NCBI RefSeq assembly: GCF_000328525.1 | Contig: NC_019964.1 | Span: 930,001 to 994,000, forward strand | Source: Halovivax ruber XH-70 | Lineage (GTDB): Archaea > Halobacteriota > Halobacteria > Halobacteriales > Natrialbaceae | DNA length: 64,000 bases | Direction: 5' to 3' | Shown here: in pieces, positions 14,060 to 22,767 of the stretch | Layout of the letters: each line of letters begins with the position of its first letter | How positions within the stretch are numbered: position 1 is the first letter of the stretch | Position numbers and translations under genes: made by a program | Notes under the pieces: generated by a model | Databases searched by the model: none | What the model was told of the DNA's origin: nothing | What the model saw: only the letters and a program-made list of their open reading frames with translations

Positions 14060-15334
14060 GTGACCCGAGACGACGGCGGCCCGGCGGACGAAGACGACGG
14101 GAGGGAGGCGGGAGACGATTCCGCGACGGACAGGGACGAACCCGACCCGGATACCGACGACTATCTCCTCGACGAGTCCGGTGCGAGCACCGACGAGCGC
14201 GACGTGGACGACGGCTCTGCGAACGGCGTGACCGGCGGGTTCGGCGAACGGGCGGCCGAACTGGGCGTCTCGCGGGAGCAACTGGGTGAGCGAGCGACCG
14301 AGTTGGGCGTCACCCCCGAGGAGCTCGGCGTCGAGACGTACGAACCGGACACGGGGCCCCGCGCCGAAGAGCTTCCCTCGGACGAACCGCCTCGGCGGAT
14401 CGGCGTGGAGGCCGAGGCGCTGGACCGGACCCGAACGCCGGCGGAGCGGCTCCGCCTGCCGCGGGCCACTCTGGTTCGCCTCACGGTCCTCGTCACCGTC
14501 TACGTGGCCGTTCTCGCCGTCCTCGTTGCGCCCGGCGGCCCGTTCGCCTTTCCGATCGTGCCGGTCGTCGTGGTCGTCGCCTTCGTCTTCGAGACGACCG
14601 ATTCCGCGGCGGGGATGGGATTCGGGACGGGCCTGGCGCCGTTGTTGTTCGTCCTCGGGTACGACCCGTTGCAGATCGTGCCTGTGCTACTGGTTTCCGA
14701 GACGGTCACGGGCCTCGTCGCCGGTCTCGTTCACAACGACCTCGAAAACGTGACCCTCTCCGTGCGTCCGCTCTCCGAGGAGACGAAGCTGCTCGGGCTG
14801 CTCGTCGTTACCGGGTCGGCCGCCGTCGTGGCGTCGGTCGTCCTGGCCCACGACGCGATCGGGCTCTCGAGGGACACGATTCGGACCTACGTCTCGATCC
14901 TCGTTTTGGTCATGGGTGCGACCGGCCTGGCCAGAGCGAAATTGCGGACGCGCATCGAGTACCGCCCTGCCAGGCTCGCGGCGTTCGCGCTACTCGCCGG
15001 GACGAACAAGGGCATTGGTGGGGGCGGTTACGGTCCCGTCGTCACGCTCGGCCAGATCCTCTCCGGTGTATACGAGAAGAGCGCCGTCGCCATCACCACG
15101 CTCGCGGAGGGTATCGTTTCGTTCGTCGGCGTCGTCGCGTTCTTCGTTCTGCTGTACCGTGGCACCGACGTCGATCTGATCCTGCTGCCGTCGATCTTTG
15201 CCGGTGGATTCCTTGCGGCGATCGTCGGTCCCTACCTCGTCCGCGTCGTTCCGAACACCGTCTGGCGCTACGTGATCCCGTTGTACGCGTTCGGAATCGG
15301 GATCCTGGGGCTGGCGTTCGGTCTGGGGGTTTGA
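14060..15334 (+). CDS. TSUP family (TauE/SafE) sulfite/anion exporter-like permease
   Basis: A 424-aa protein from a GTG at 14060. The first 120 residues are an acidic cytoplasmic region with a short repeat (ERAAELGVSREQLGERATELGVTPEELG, given here in part) of about 14 residues. The rest has about eight membrane helices with the TSUP-type VVTGSAAVVASVVLAH and LLAGTNKGIGGGGYGPV segments. TSUP proteins export sulfite, sulfoacetate or other organosulfur anions. The long N-terminal extension is unusual for the family. It follows the hydrolase by eight bases. Confidence 0.8.
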   Translation: MTRDDGGPADEDDGREAGDDSATDRDEPDPDTDDYLLDESGASTDERDVDDGSANGVTGGFGERAAELGVSREQLGERATELGVTPEELGVETYEPDTGPRAEELPSDEPPRRIGVEAEALDRTRTPAERLRLPRATLVRLTVLVTVYVAVLAVLVAPGGPFAFPIVPVVVVVAFVFETTDSAAGMGFGTGLAPLLFVLGYDPLQIVPVLLVSETVTGLVAGLVHNDLENVTLSVRPLSEETKLLGLLVVTGSAAVVASVVLAHDAIGLSRDTIRTYVSILVLVMGATGLARAKLRTRIEYRPARLAAFALLAGTNKGIGGGGYGPVVTLGQILSGVYEKSAVAITTLAEGIVSFVGVVAFFVLLYRGTDVDLILLPSIFAGGFLAAIVGPYLVRVVPNTVWRYVIPLYAFGIGILGLAFGLGV

Positions 15335-15390
15335 GGGACGACGAGCGTAGGGGGGCCACTGGACGTCTGCCGTCACGAAAGAACAGGGTT

Positions 15391-15981
15391 TCACACGCCG
15401 CGAGATTTCTCTCCCGGCTCTGGGACGTGTCTCTCCATCCTGCGGGTACCGTACGCGACGGCGATCATCGAGACCCCGGTCACGAACAGGCTCGCGCCCA
15501 CAAGCACGCCGACGACCCAGACAGCGTCGACGGGGAACCCTGCCCACAGGAGTCCGGCCAGGACGAGCGAGAGTACGCCGCTGGCCGCGACCCAGCCACG
15601 GCCCGAGCCGCTTCCCATGCGGAGGCTCGCCACGACCTCGGTCAGTCCGTCGACCAGTAGGTAGGCGATAGCCAGCAGCGTCAAGCTCGCGAGACCGATC
15701 AGCGGGTTGGCCAGGATGAGGAGGCCGGCGACGATCGTGACCCCGGCGAGTGCCGCTTGCCAGAGCGACCCTGCCCACCCGTCGGTCGTGAACGCGTGTC
15801 CGGCGTGAACGACGCCGCCGACGAGGAGCGCGGCGCCAAGGACGTACGCGAGCGCGATGCCGGTACCGAACGGGAGCGCGGCCGCGATCAGTCCCAGTAC
15901 GGCGATCAGTCCGCCCGCAATCGCGAGCGGGCGCCAGTTCGTCTCGATCGATTCTTCGGTGCCTGGTGTGATGGTGCTCAT
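15391..15981 (-). CDS. HdeD family (DUF308) membrane protein
   Basis: A 196-aa protein with six membrane helices in three pairs. It starts at WRPLAIAGGLIAVLGLIAAALP and contains the typical LANPLIGLASLTLLAIAYL segment after residue 90. It matches the HdeD/DUF308 acid-resistance membrane family, whose role in archaea is unknown. I took the ATG at 15981 as start because the frame upstream (to 16323) is Arg-rich and not protein-like. It stands alone, convergent with the TSUP gene. Confidence 0.82.
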   Translation of the reverse strand: MSTITPGTEESIETNWRPLAIAGGLIAVLGLIAAALPFGTGIALAYVLGAALLVGGVVHAGHAFTTDGWAGSLWQAALAGVTIVAGLLILANPLIGLASLTLLAIAYLLVDGLTEVVASLRMGSGSGRGWVAASGVLSLVLAGLLWAGFPVDAVWVVGVLVGASLFVTGVSMIAVAYGTRRMERHVPEPGEKSRGV

Positions 15982-16118
15982 GACTCTCAGTAGTGAGCAC
16001 GCGTCGGAGGGACGTAATACCCTATACAATCTTACAATATTTGTGAGTTGACAACAACCGGTTGGATCGGACCGACGATCGGTATCTGGCCCGACGGTGG
16101 CAGCCGGCCCGACGGCGG

Positions 16119-17300
16119 CTACACCCGTTCGATCAGCGTCGCGATGCCCTGTCCGAAGCCGATGCACATCGTCGAGAGTCCGTACCGACCGTCGCAGGCC
16201 TCGAGCTGGTAGGGAAGCTTGCCGACCAGCGCCGCCCCGGTCGCGCCGAGCGGGTGGCCGTGGGCGATGGCGCCGCCCCAGACGTTCGTCCGCTCCCAGT
16301 CGGCGCCCGTCTCGTCGAGCCACGCGGCGACGACGGAGGCGAAGGCCTCGTTGACCTCGAAGCGGTCGATGTCGTCGACGGTGAGATCGTTGCGTTCGAG
16401 GAGTTCTGCCGTCGCCGGGATCGGCCCCGTGAGCATGGTGATCGGATCGACGCCGACGACCTGCGTGTCGACGATGCGCGCGAGGGGGTCCCAGCCGTAG
16501 CGCTCGCAGGCCTCACCGGAGGCGATCAGCGTAGCCGCAGCGCCGTCGACGATCCCGGAGGCGTTGCCGGCGTGGACGACGCCTTCGCCCTCCTCGCGGA
16601 AGGCCAGTGGGAGCTCGCCCAGCGTCTCGCGGTCGGTCTCCGGGCGCGGGTGTTCGTCGCGTTCGACGATGCGCTCCTCGCCGTCGACCGTGACCTCGAC
16701 TGCAATCAGCTGCTCGTCGTAGTGGCCCGCCTCGTCCGCCTGGCCCCATCGGCGCTGGGAGTCGACGGCGAGCCCGTCGAGTTCGTCGCGTGTACAGTCC
16801 CACTGCTCGGCGATGCGTTCGGCTCCCTCGCCCTGCGTCGTTAGTTCGTCGACGTGCTCGAAGTACGTCTCCGTCACGCCCGTCTCGGCGGCGTAGGTGT
16901 CCGCGTCGGCCGCCGAATCGGCCCCCATCGGAACGCGAGTCATGTGTTCGACGCCGCCGGCGACGAGGACGTCGGCCAATCCGCCGCGAATCTGGCCCGC
17001 GGCGAAGTTGATCGCCTGCTGGCCGGAGCCACACATCCGATTCAGCTGGACGCCGGGGATCTCCTCGCCCCACCCGGCAACGAGTGGGGCTAGCCGACCA
17101 ACGTTCATCCCCTGCTCGCCGATCGGCGTCACGCAGCCGTAGACGACGTCCTCGGGGTACCCGCTCTGGGAGAAGTCGTTTCGATCCTCGAGGGCTTCGA
17201 GCGGCGTCGCCGCGAGATCCTGGGCGTGGAAGTCTCGAAACGATCCGCCCCGCTTACCGAAGGGGGTGCGAACGGCGTCGACGATGTAGGCGTCTTGCAT
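16119..17300 (-). CDS. Thiolase (acetyl-CoA C-acyltransferase)
   Basis: A 393-aa protein, full length for the family. The acyl-accepting Cys is in NRMCGSGQQA (Cys90), the catalytic His in GHPLGATG (His349), and the deprotonating Cys in CIGFGQG (Cys379); NEAFAS is also present. It catalyses reversible Claisen condensation or thiolysis of acyl-CoA. It could act in beta-oxidation or in acetoacetyl-CoA formation for the mevalonate pathway; no neighbouring fatty-acid or haloarchaeal MaoC gene decides this. Confidence 0.92.
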   Translation of the reverse strand: MQDAYIVDAVRTPFGKRGGSFRDFHAQDLAATPLEALEDRNDFSQSGYPEDVVYGCVTPIGEQGMNVGRLAPLVAGWGEEIPGVQLNRMCGSGQQAINFAAGQIRGGLADVLVAGGVEHMTRVPMGADSAADADTYAAETGVTETYFEHVDELTTQGEGAERIAEQWDCTRDELDGLAVDSQRRWGQADEAGHYDEQLIAVEVTVDGEERIVERDEHPRPETDRETLGELPLAFREEGEGVVHAGNASGIVDGAAATLIASGEACERYGWDPLARIVDTQVVGVDPITMLTGPIPATAELLERNDLTVDDIDRFEVNEAFASVVAAWLDETGADWERTNVWGGAIAHGHPLGATGAALVGKLPYQLEACDGRYGLSTMCIGFGQGIATLIERV

Positions 17301-17522
17301 GGTCGAGCGTAGGCGTGACCCGAGTTTACGCTTTGGGTCGCGGTGGTGGTGGTGTCTTCCGACCGTTCAGTGTGAAAACCGGAGGCGGTGCCGTACTGGC
17401 GATCCTCGGTCAGGCAGCTGGAATCGCCGAACGCAGGTCGAACACGGTCCGATCAGTCGAGGATGGTGATATTCGTGCGCGCAGGGAATACGCCTTTGCG
17501 CCTCGATACCGTGGGGCGTGAC

Positions 17523-17885
17523 ATGGAATGGCACCGGTTCGAAACGACGCTCGCGAGGCAACAATTCGCCGGAGACGAGTCGATTCCGAGTGACGTGTTC
17601 GACATTCTCTCCAGCGAAGATGCCCGGTACACCGTTTACGCGCTCGCACACGACCCGGACCAGACACTCTCACAGCTCGCGGACTTCGTCGTCGGGTTCA
17701 CCGCGATGCGTTCAGGAACGATCACGACACCCGCGGATCACGAAAACGTCCGCATTCGCCTTCACCACGCCGTGTTACCCAAACTTGACGCGGCCGGGTA
17801 CGTCACCTACGATCGGTCGAGCCGGACGATCGAGGCTGCACCCCGTCACGATACGGTGAACGCGGCGCTTGGACTCGCGAGGTGA
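17523..17885 (+). CDS. Winged-helix protein of the DUF7344 type
   Basis: A 120-aa protein with a winged-helix pattern: DVFDILSSEDARYTVYALAH, then TLSQLADFVVG, then RIRLHHAVLPKLDAAGYVTYDRSSRTIEAA. This is the layout of the haloarchaeal DUF7344 domain, which usually accompanies DICT or GAF sensor proteins. The DICT gene begins six bases after its stop, so this is a two-gene operon, probably DNA-binding regulator plus sensor. The start at 17523 fits the fold; upstream codons in frame are not convincing. Confidence 0.8.
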   Translation: MEWHRFETTLARQQFAGDESIPSDVFDILSSEDARYTVYALAHDPDQTLSQLADFVVGFTAMRSGTITTPADHENVRIRLHHAVLPKLDAAGYVTYDRSSRTIEAAPRHDTVNAALGLAR

Positions 17886-17891
17886 GCTAGC

Positions 17892-18620
17892 GTGGACTCG
17901 CTCAGTGACGCCGTGGCATCCGTCGAAGCCCGCCGGCGCACGCTCTGGGTCTACGCGGCATCAGAATCGACCGCGACGGCGCTGTCGGCGCAGTTTTCGA
18001 CCCGGAACGTCCAGGTCAGACACCGGCCGATTCCGGCGAGCGACGAACCGGGATTCCTGCTCGTGCGGGACGCGGCCGGCGACTTCCGTGGCGCGATCGG
18101 ACTCGACCGGCTGGATGCGCTCCTCTCGCCCGAACTCCACCCGCCGTGGGAACTCGACGAATCCGTCGACACCGCGGCTATCTTCTCGTTTCTCGACAAC
18201 ACGCTCTTTACGTCTGCAAGTCGACGACAGCTCCTCGCGGTGACCCGCGAGATCGAGGAGCGGGCGTGGCGGACTGCCACTGGTCGGCTCGTCGCCGGCT
18301 TCCAGACGGCAGCGGCGTTCGCCGACCAACTGGCCATCTACGATCGGTTCGCGACCGAGACGGACCTGACCGTGCGCGTCCTCGTCGCCGACGAGTGGGA
18401 CGACGACTTGCCGCCGGGTATCGACGTCGTCGACGAGGTCGGTGGCGAGGTCGACGCGTTCTGGTTCGTCTGTTTCGACGGCGACGAGACCGGTCGAAAC
18501 GCCTCCGCGATCGTCGCCGAGGAGCGCGATCCCGGCCGGTACCGGGGGTTCTGGACGGACGACCCGGATCGTATCACTGAATTCGCGGCGTACCTCGAGG
18601 CGACGTACGGTCGGCGGTGA
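17892..18620 (+). CDS. DICT sensory domain protein
   Basis: A 242-aa protein with a GTG start. The order VEARRRTLWVYA, a helical middle with REIEERAWRTATGRLVAGFQ, and DLTVRVLVADEWDDDLP near residue 155 is the DICT (diguanylate cyclase and two-component associated) layout that is common in Halobacteria. The last part has DAFWFVCFDGDE and RYRGFWTDDPD. It probably senses a signal and works with the winged-helix protein encoded just upstream. The ligand is unknown. Confidence 0.78.
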   Translation: MDSLSDAVASVEARRRTLWVYAASESTATALSAQFSTRNVQVRHRPIPASDEPGFLLVRDAAGDFRGAIGLDRLDALLSPELHPPWELDESVDTAAIFSFLDNTLFTSASRRQLLAVTREIEERAWRTATGRLVAGFQTAAAFADQLAIYDRFATETDLTVRVLVADEWDDDLPPGIDVVDEVGGEVDAFWFVCFDGDETGRNASAIVAEERDPGRYRGFWTDDPDRITEFAAYLEATYGRR

Positions 18621-18796
18621 GGCTGACTCGAGGTGCAGTCGATCACGGTTTCGCCTGCGACCGAACCCGGTCTGACGGCTCGGTTAGTGCAAATCCAGTA
18701 TGTGGTCAGCAAGCCGATACCGCCCCGAGCTGGCGAGCCCGACGAATCGTCCTGCCCGTCCCCGCCCTTCATCGGGCTGGGTCGCGAACGAACACT

Positions 18797-19462
18797 ATGC
18801 GATCGCTTTCGAAAGCCGCTCTCGTTGGTGCCGCCGCGCTCACCGGCTGGATCGCCTGGGGCGTCTACACCACCCGGTCGACCGAGGCGATCCCGTACGC
18901 ACGCCGGCGATCCGTGGACGGACTGGAGATCCGAACTTATCCGCAAACGGTTCGTGTCGAGACGACGGCGTCGAACCAGCGGGAGGCGTTCCGTCGACTC
19001 TACCGGTACATAACTGGGGCGAACGAGGGTTCCTCGACGCTTTCGATGACCCGCCCCGTCGAATCCCGGCGCGGCGATTCGATTGCGATGACTGCGCCCG
19101 TTCGAACGGAGACGAGGGAGGGCGCCGAGATGCAGACGCACGGACCGTCCCCGCCTGGCGACGACAAGGTGCGACTGTCGTTTTACCTTCCCCCGTCGAT
19201 CGACCCGGAGTCGGCGCCGAAACCAACCGATCTTGCCGTCTCGCTCGCGATCGACCAGCCGAGGACGGTTGCCGTGAAACGGTTCTCCTGGTACACACCG
19301 GCCTGGCGTGTCGATAGTCTGGGACGAACGCTGTTGCGAGCGGTCGAACGAGCAGGTTACGAACCCGTCGACGCCCCGTTCCTGTTGCGCTACGACGATC
19401 CGTGGACCCCGCCGTTCATGCGTCGTAACGAAGTCGCGGTCGAGGTCGACGCGAGTCCGTGA
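18797..19462 (+). CDS. SOUL family haem-binding protein
   Basis: A 221-aa protein. An N-terminal hydrophobic stretch (KAALVGAAALTGWIAWGVY) anchors or exports it. The SOUL pattern follows: GLEIRTYPQTVRVETTAS, then AFRRLYRYITGANEGSSTLSM, then the conserved MTAPV, and KRFSWYTPAW. SOUL proteins bind haem or porphyrin and have a proposed transport or storage role. It stands alone between the DICT gene and the Cys-rich secreted gene. Confidence 0.88.
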   Translation: MRSLSKAALVGAAALTGWIAWGVYTTRSTEAIPYARRRSVDGLEIRTYPQTVRVETTASNQREAFRRLYRYITGANEGSSTLSMTRPVESRRGDSIAMTAPVRTETREGAEMQTHGPSPPGDDKVRLSFYLPPSIDPESAPKPTDLAVSLAIDQPRTVAVKRFSWYTPAWRVDSLGRTLLRAVERAGYEPVDAPFLLRYDDPWTPPFMRRNEVAVEVDASP

Positions 19463-19725
19463 GCAACGGGGGCGTGTACTCCGCTTGTCTGGGTGGCCCG
19501 GGCCGAGACCGCGCCCCTGACCGGCCGGTTGAGCCACCGCGTCGTCCATCGCCCTCGATCGGACTATTTGTTTCTTTAACTCAATGAATCTTCTCGGCCG
19601 GCTATTTTAACTTGGCTGCCTTAGGTCGCCTTCCCGTTGAAATATCTCTGCTATCTGAATTAAAAACTAAAAAAATGAGAAAGTCAGGTAATTTTTTACG
19701 TTCCCTTGCGCTATCTCATCACGCA

Positions 19726-20169
19726 ATGTCCGATGACAATAACGTCCTCCGGAGAACGGTCTTGAAATCGACTGGTGCAGTGGTCGCTGGCGGCGGCCTC
19801 GTCGGAGCCTCCCAGGCCGCTGCTGCCTCGCCCGACTCGAAAGCATCCGATGACGAGGCCCACGTCGTGGAGGTAGGGCCGGCCCGAACGGAGTGTGAGT
19901 CGATTCCGCTCCTCCCTATTTCGGTCGAGGTCTGTGTGACGTTCGAGGACGACAATATCGAGGTCTGCGGCATCCTCAACGACGGGACGGTCAAAGAGTG
20001 TGTGTCGCTGACCGACGGTAACTTGTGTCGGAACTGGAAACTCAGTCTCTTCGGTAACTCCGTCAGTATGGAGGCGTGCGCCGCCACCGATCTGTCGGAA
20101 GTGACGGTTACCGTCGAAGGGTGCACGTGGAGCGGGTGCGAGTCGCACACCGTCACGTTCAAGCGATAA
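19726..20169 (+). CDS. Tat-exported cysteine-rich small protein
   Basis: A 147-aa protein. The N-terminus LRRTVLKSTGAVVAGGGLVG is a Tat signal with an AAAA cleavage region near residue 35. The mature part, about 110 residues, has eight Cys (57, 70, 81, 92, 101, 118, 133, 138) in alternating beta-type segments such as VEVCVTFEDDNIEVCGIL. Four disulphides would give a compact stable protein. I do not recognise the family. It could be a halocin-like or surface-binding protein. It lies in a locally AT-rich patch; TAATTTTTT at 19690-19698 may be its TATA box. Confidence 0.72.
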   Translation: MSDDNNVLRRTVLKSTGAVVAGGGLVGASQAAAASPDSKASDDEAHVVEVGPARTECESIPLLPISVEVCVTFEDDNIEVCGILNDGTVKECVSLTDGNLCRNWKLSLFGNSVSMEACAATDLSEVTVTVEGCTWSGCESHTVTFKR

Positions 20170-20490
20170 CAACCCACCTTCGCACCATCGGGTATTTTTT
20201 TGCAACTCTCGTCGACACGTATCGATCCGGGTCACCTATCTCTCGACGAGTGGCGGCTCTCTCGGTGAATCTTGCATTCTCACTAATGGTTGATTCGCGC
20301 TTTCCGTTCTCGTCTCACGGCTACCGTACTTGCCGCCGGTCCGTGATTTCGTCTCCGTCAAATATCGGAACGCCCTCGCCCTCGCGCGGCGATCGGTCCC
20401 GTCGAATCGGATCGGAAGGTCCGCGGATCTATTCGGAGCGACGGTCGCGTCACGGATCTCAGAGTGGCGCGGTTGTCGCTCCGGTTCCGC
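20170..20490. other. Intergenic region with terminator
   Basis: A T-tract at 20195-20201 directly follows the Cys-rich gene and probably terminates it. The rest, to the stop of the DUF1059 gene, shows no protein-like frame, RNA gene or repeat. Confidence 0.4.
20191..20201 (+). terminator. Poly-T terminator of the Cys-rich gene
   Basis: GGTATTTTTTT lies 22 bases after the stop codon at 20169. Archaeal termination is commonly driven by such T-runs with no hairpin needed. Confidence 0.5.
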
Positions 20491-20664
20491 TCAGGCCGTC
20501 TGTAAGTACTCCGAGCGAAGTTCGTCGTCCGAGTACTCCGATCCGTGGACCGTTTTCATGTGGTTTCGTGCCAGTTCCAGCGCCTCGTCCTCGTCTTCCG
20601 ATTGGACGACGAAGTGGCAGTCGTTGACCGCTGATTCGCAGTCGAGTTTGTGTACTTGTGCCAT
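20491..20664 (-). CDS. DUF1059 family small protein
   Basis: A 57-aa protein (MAQVHKLDCESAVNDCHFVV..., ending LRSEYLQTA). The DUF1059 hallmarks are present: Cys at 9 and 16, SEDEDEALELARNHMKTVHG, and an acidic C-terminus. The gene is complete from ATG at 20664 to TGA at 20491. Its function is unknown. A purine run (GA)9 lies nine bases before its ATG on the coding strand. It lies downstream of, and on the same strand as, the AhpD-like gene at 20728-21138 and may share its transcript. Confidence 0.85.
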   Translation of the reverse strand: MAQVHKLDCESAVNDCHFVVQSEDEDEALELARNHMKTVHGSEYSDDELRSEYLQTA

Positions 20665-20672
20665 GATCTTAT

Positions 20673-20690
20673 TCTCTCTCTCTCTCTCTC
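20673..20690. repeat. (TC)9 dinucleotide repeat upstream of DUF1059 gene
   Basis: An 18-base perfect TC run (GA on the coding strand of the DUF1059 gene), immediately upstream of its start. An identical (TC)9 run lies at 34736-34753. It may slip during replication. Confidence 0.7.
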
Positions 20691-20727
20691 GTTTCCGTTC
20701 TCTTCACGCTCTATCTCTGCTTCTCCC

Positions 20728-21138
20728 TTAGTCACCCGCGGCCGCGCCGGCCTGGACGTGGGTCGCGATCTGTTCGGCCTCCTCGTAGAACGTGTCGACG
20801 TCGTAATCTTGCGCCTGGATCATCGCGCTGTATCGCGGCGTGTAGCTCGCGAGGAACGCGAGTTCCGATAGTTCCGCCTCGGAGGCGCCGTGGAGCTGTG
20901 CGACGCCCTTGTGGAAGTGTCTGCAGTACTCGCAGCCGATCGCGGCGGCGACCGCGAGCCCGACGAACTCGCGGACCTTCGGGTCGATCGCACTCTCGCC
21001 GAAGAGGAATCGCTTCATCGTCGGCCACTCGTTTACGAGCGCCTGCTCCGGAAGTCCGTCGAGGAAGCCGGGAACGAATCCCAACGATTCCTCGATATCC
21101 GCTCTCGTCTCGCCGTACGGTGTCGTGTTGGTCGCCAT
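20728..21138 (-). CDS. Carboxymuconolactone decarboxylase/AhpD-like protein
   Basis: A 136-aa protein with the AhpD-type active site in AAAIGCEYCRHFHKGVAQLHGAS: Cys-x2-Cys and a downstream His. This suggests thiol-based peroxide reduction or a related redox role rather than carboxymuconolactone decarboxylation. The ATG at 21138 begins MATNTTPYGETR, the region where homology starts; an in-frame ATG at 21174 would add 12 residues. It could be co-transcribed with DUF1059. Confidence 0.85.
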   Translation of the reverse strand: MATNTTPYGETRADIEESLGFVPGFLDGLPEQALVNEWPTMKRFLFGESAIDPKVREFVGLAVAAAIGCEYCRHFHKGVAQLHGASEAELSELAFLASYTPRYSAMIQAQDYDVDTFYEEAEQIATHVQAGAAAGD

Positions 21139-21528
21139 CGTCTTCTCCCCCAGTGGTGACCGGTTCACATGCATGTCATATGGTACCGTCCACCACTGAC
21201 CCTACACGAATAGTCTACTTAGAACTAACCGACAACGAGAACGAGTAACGTCGCTGTCCAGTTCTGGGGGCGTCGCCAATTCGTGTGATCACTGGAGGCG
21301 CGTTCGGGTCTCTTCGACGCCGCAATACGACGCACTCAGCTCGAAGCCATCTTTCCTACTCAAATCAGGATGACCGTCTCGCGGGTGGTCGGTGCCCGTC
21401 AATCGCGGAGTCGGTTGAGCGTCGTAGCCGCCTGCGGAAACACGGACTATTCAGGCGTCAGGACAGTCGCGTCGAAGCCGAAAAACGTTCTTCACCCGGA
21501 CGCGCCAACGCTCGGTTACGATCCAGTA
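21139..21528. other. Intergenic region
   Basis: It contains the upstream region of the AhpD-like gene (leftward) and of the small membrane protein (rightward). Frames that cross it are Arg/Ser-rich and not protein-like. I see no RNA gene. Confidence 0.35.
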
Positions 21529-21765
21529 ATGTTGGACGACCGCTCCACGCTCGAGGCGATGTTTCGAACTCACCCGATCGAAAGCACACTGTACACCGTG
21601 TTACCGGCGGCCCTTGCAGTCGTCCAACTGTTAAGCAGTGTCGTGACGGAACTGTCCCACACGGTTGCGCTCGCGTTCGCCGTCGTGCTGGTCGGCTACG
21701 CCTGGCTGGTCACGAGCTACAGTGTGGCGCGGTTTCGACGGCGGCGGCTCGATGGACTGGTCTGA
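21529..21765 (+). CDS. Small two-helix membrane protein
   Basis: A 78-aa protein starting MLDDRSTLEAMFRTHPIEST. Two hydrophobic helices follow (VLPAALAVVQLLSSVV and VALAFAVVLVGYAWLVTSY), then a basic RFRRRRLDG tail on the cytoplasmic side. The composition is ordinary for the chromosome. The family is not recognised. Confidence 0.55.
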   Translation: MLDDRSTLEAMFRTHPIESTLYTVLPAALAVVQLLSSVVTELSHTVALAFAVVLVGYAWLVTSYSVARFRRRRLDGLV

Positions 21766-22029
21766 CGCGGCGAGTACAGTCGATCCGGTTTGCAGAACGC
21801 CCGGCCCGTGCCGGTTTACAGAACGTCCGACTCGTGGCGCTTATTCAGAACGACCGAGTCGGGCTTGCCTGCACCGATCAGATTTTCGGACGTGCTCTGT
21901 CTGCCAGTATCTCTTCCCGCCCCAGCACCATCAGGGTCTGCTTGCCAGGACCCAGGACGTCGTAAGGCGACGTTTCAGGATGACGCAAGCAACGCGACTT
22001 TCGCCAGCCGACGGGTTTGGACATCTGTT

Positions 22030-22497
22030 ATGGGAGACACTGACACGCTACGGGCGGACGGCGGCGCGGAGCGAGCGGGTGGCGACACGGGATACGGTGG
22101 CGACGCGGAACGCAACGTCCTCAACACGGACGTACTGCAGTGGGTGAGCGCGCTCGCCGCGATCGTGGGCCTGTGGCTCGTCGCCTCGCCCTTCCTGTAC
22201 GAGGCGACGGATGCGGCGTACTGGAACAACACCCTCGTCGGAACCGGTATCTTCGCGCTCGCGGGGTACAACTTCTACCGCCTCTCGAAAGACCACCTGG
22301 CGAGCGTCGGCGTGGCATCGCTGGCCATCCTGCTCGGCCTGTGGGCGGTCGTCTCGCCGTACCTGATCGACATGGGTAGCTCGGTACTCTCGACGAGTAC
22401 GATCGTCTCCGGTCTCGCTGTCGCGGCGCTTTCGGCCTACAGCGCCTACGCGAACAGCCGGGCCGACGTGCCCGACAGAGCGGGCGCGCGGGTCTGA
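22030..22497 (+). CDS. SPW repeat membrane protein
   Basis: A 155-aa protein. After a 30-residue polar N-terminus it has two SPW-type repeats: WVSALAAIVGLWLVASPFLY and SLAILLGLWAVVSPYLID, each a helix pair with the Ser-Pro motif. Four membrane helices in all. Function of SPW proteins is unknown. It ends in a polar tail. The ATG at 22030 fits the domain boundary. Confidence 0.82.
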   Translation: MGDTDTLRADGGAERAGGDTGYGGDAERNVLNTDVLQWVSALAAIVGLWLVASPFLYEATDAAYWNNTLVGTGIFALAGYNFYRLSKDHLASVGVASLAILLGLWAVVSPYLIDMGSSVLSTSTIVSGLAVAALSAYSAYANSRADVPDRAGARV

Positions 22498-22670
22498 CGG
22501 TCGATCGGTGGACGGACCGGCCGGGGGAGCGGTCTCCCCCGATCGAATCGGTCGCGACTGTCTGGGGGAGTTACAGCCCGATTGAGCTGTTGGTTGGTGT
22601 GGACAGTTTCGTTTTTACGTGGAGTGGTACTGGTACACCGAGTCGTCGCGCCAGCAGTGTCTGCTGGAGT

Positions 22671-22684
22671 TTAGGCTAACCTAA
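22671..22684. promoter_or_regulatory. DtxR/SirR-type iron operator 1
   Basis: TTAGGCTAACCTAA is a perfect TTAGG-N4-CCTAA palindrome, matching the half-sites recognised by DtxR-family metal regulators (Idr/SirR in haloarchaea). It lies 84 bases before the GTG at 22768. The same palindrome recurs at 23874 and 25959, each in front of an iron-transport gene, which confirms its role by position. Confidence 0.75.
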
Positions 22685-22767
22685 ATTATATGGTCGGGCC
22701 GTGCGAACGACCGCTCGATGAGGCCAGAGACCGATTGTCCGGACGGCTCTAGTCGGGGGCGGTAGTC

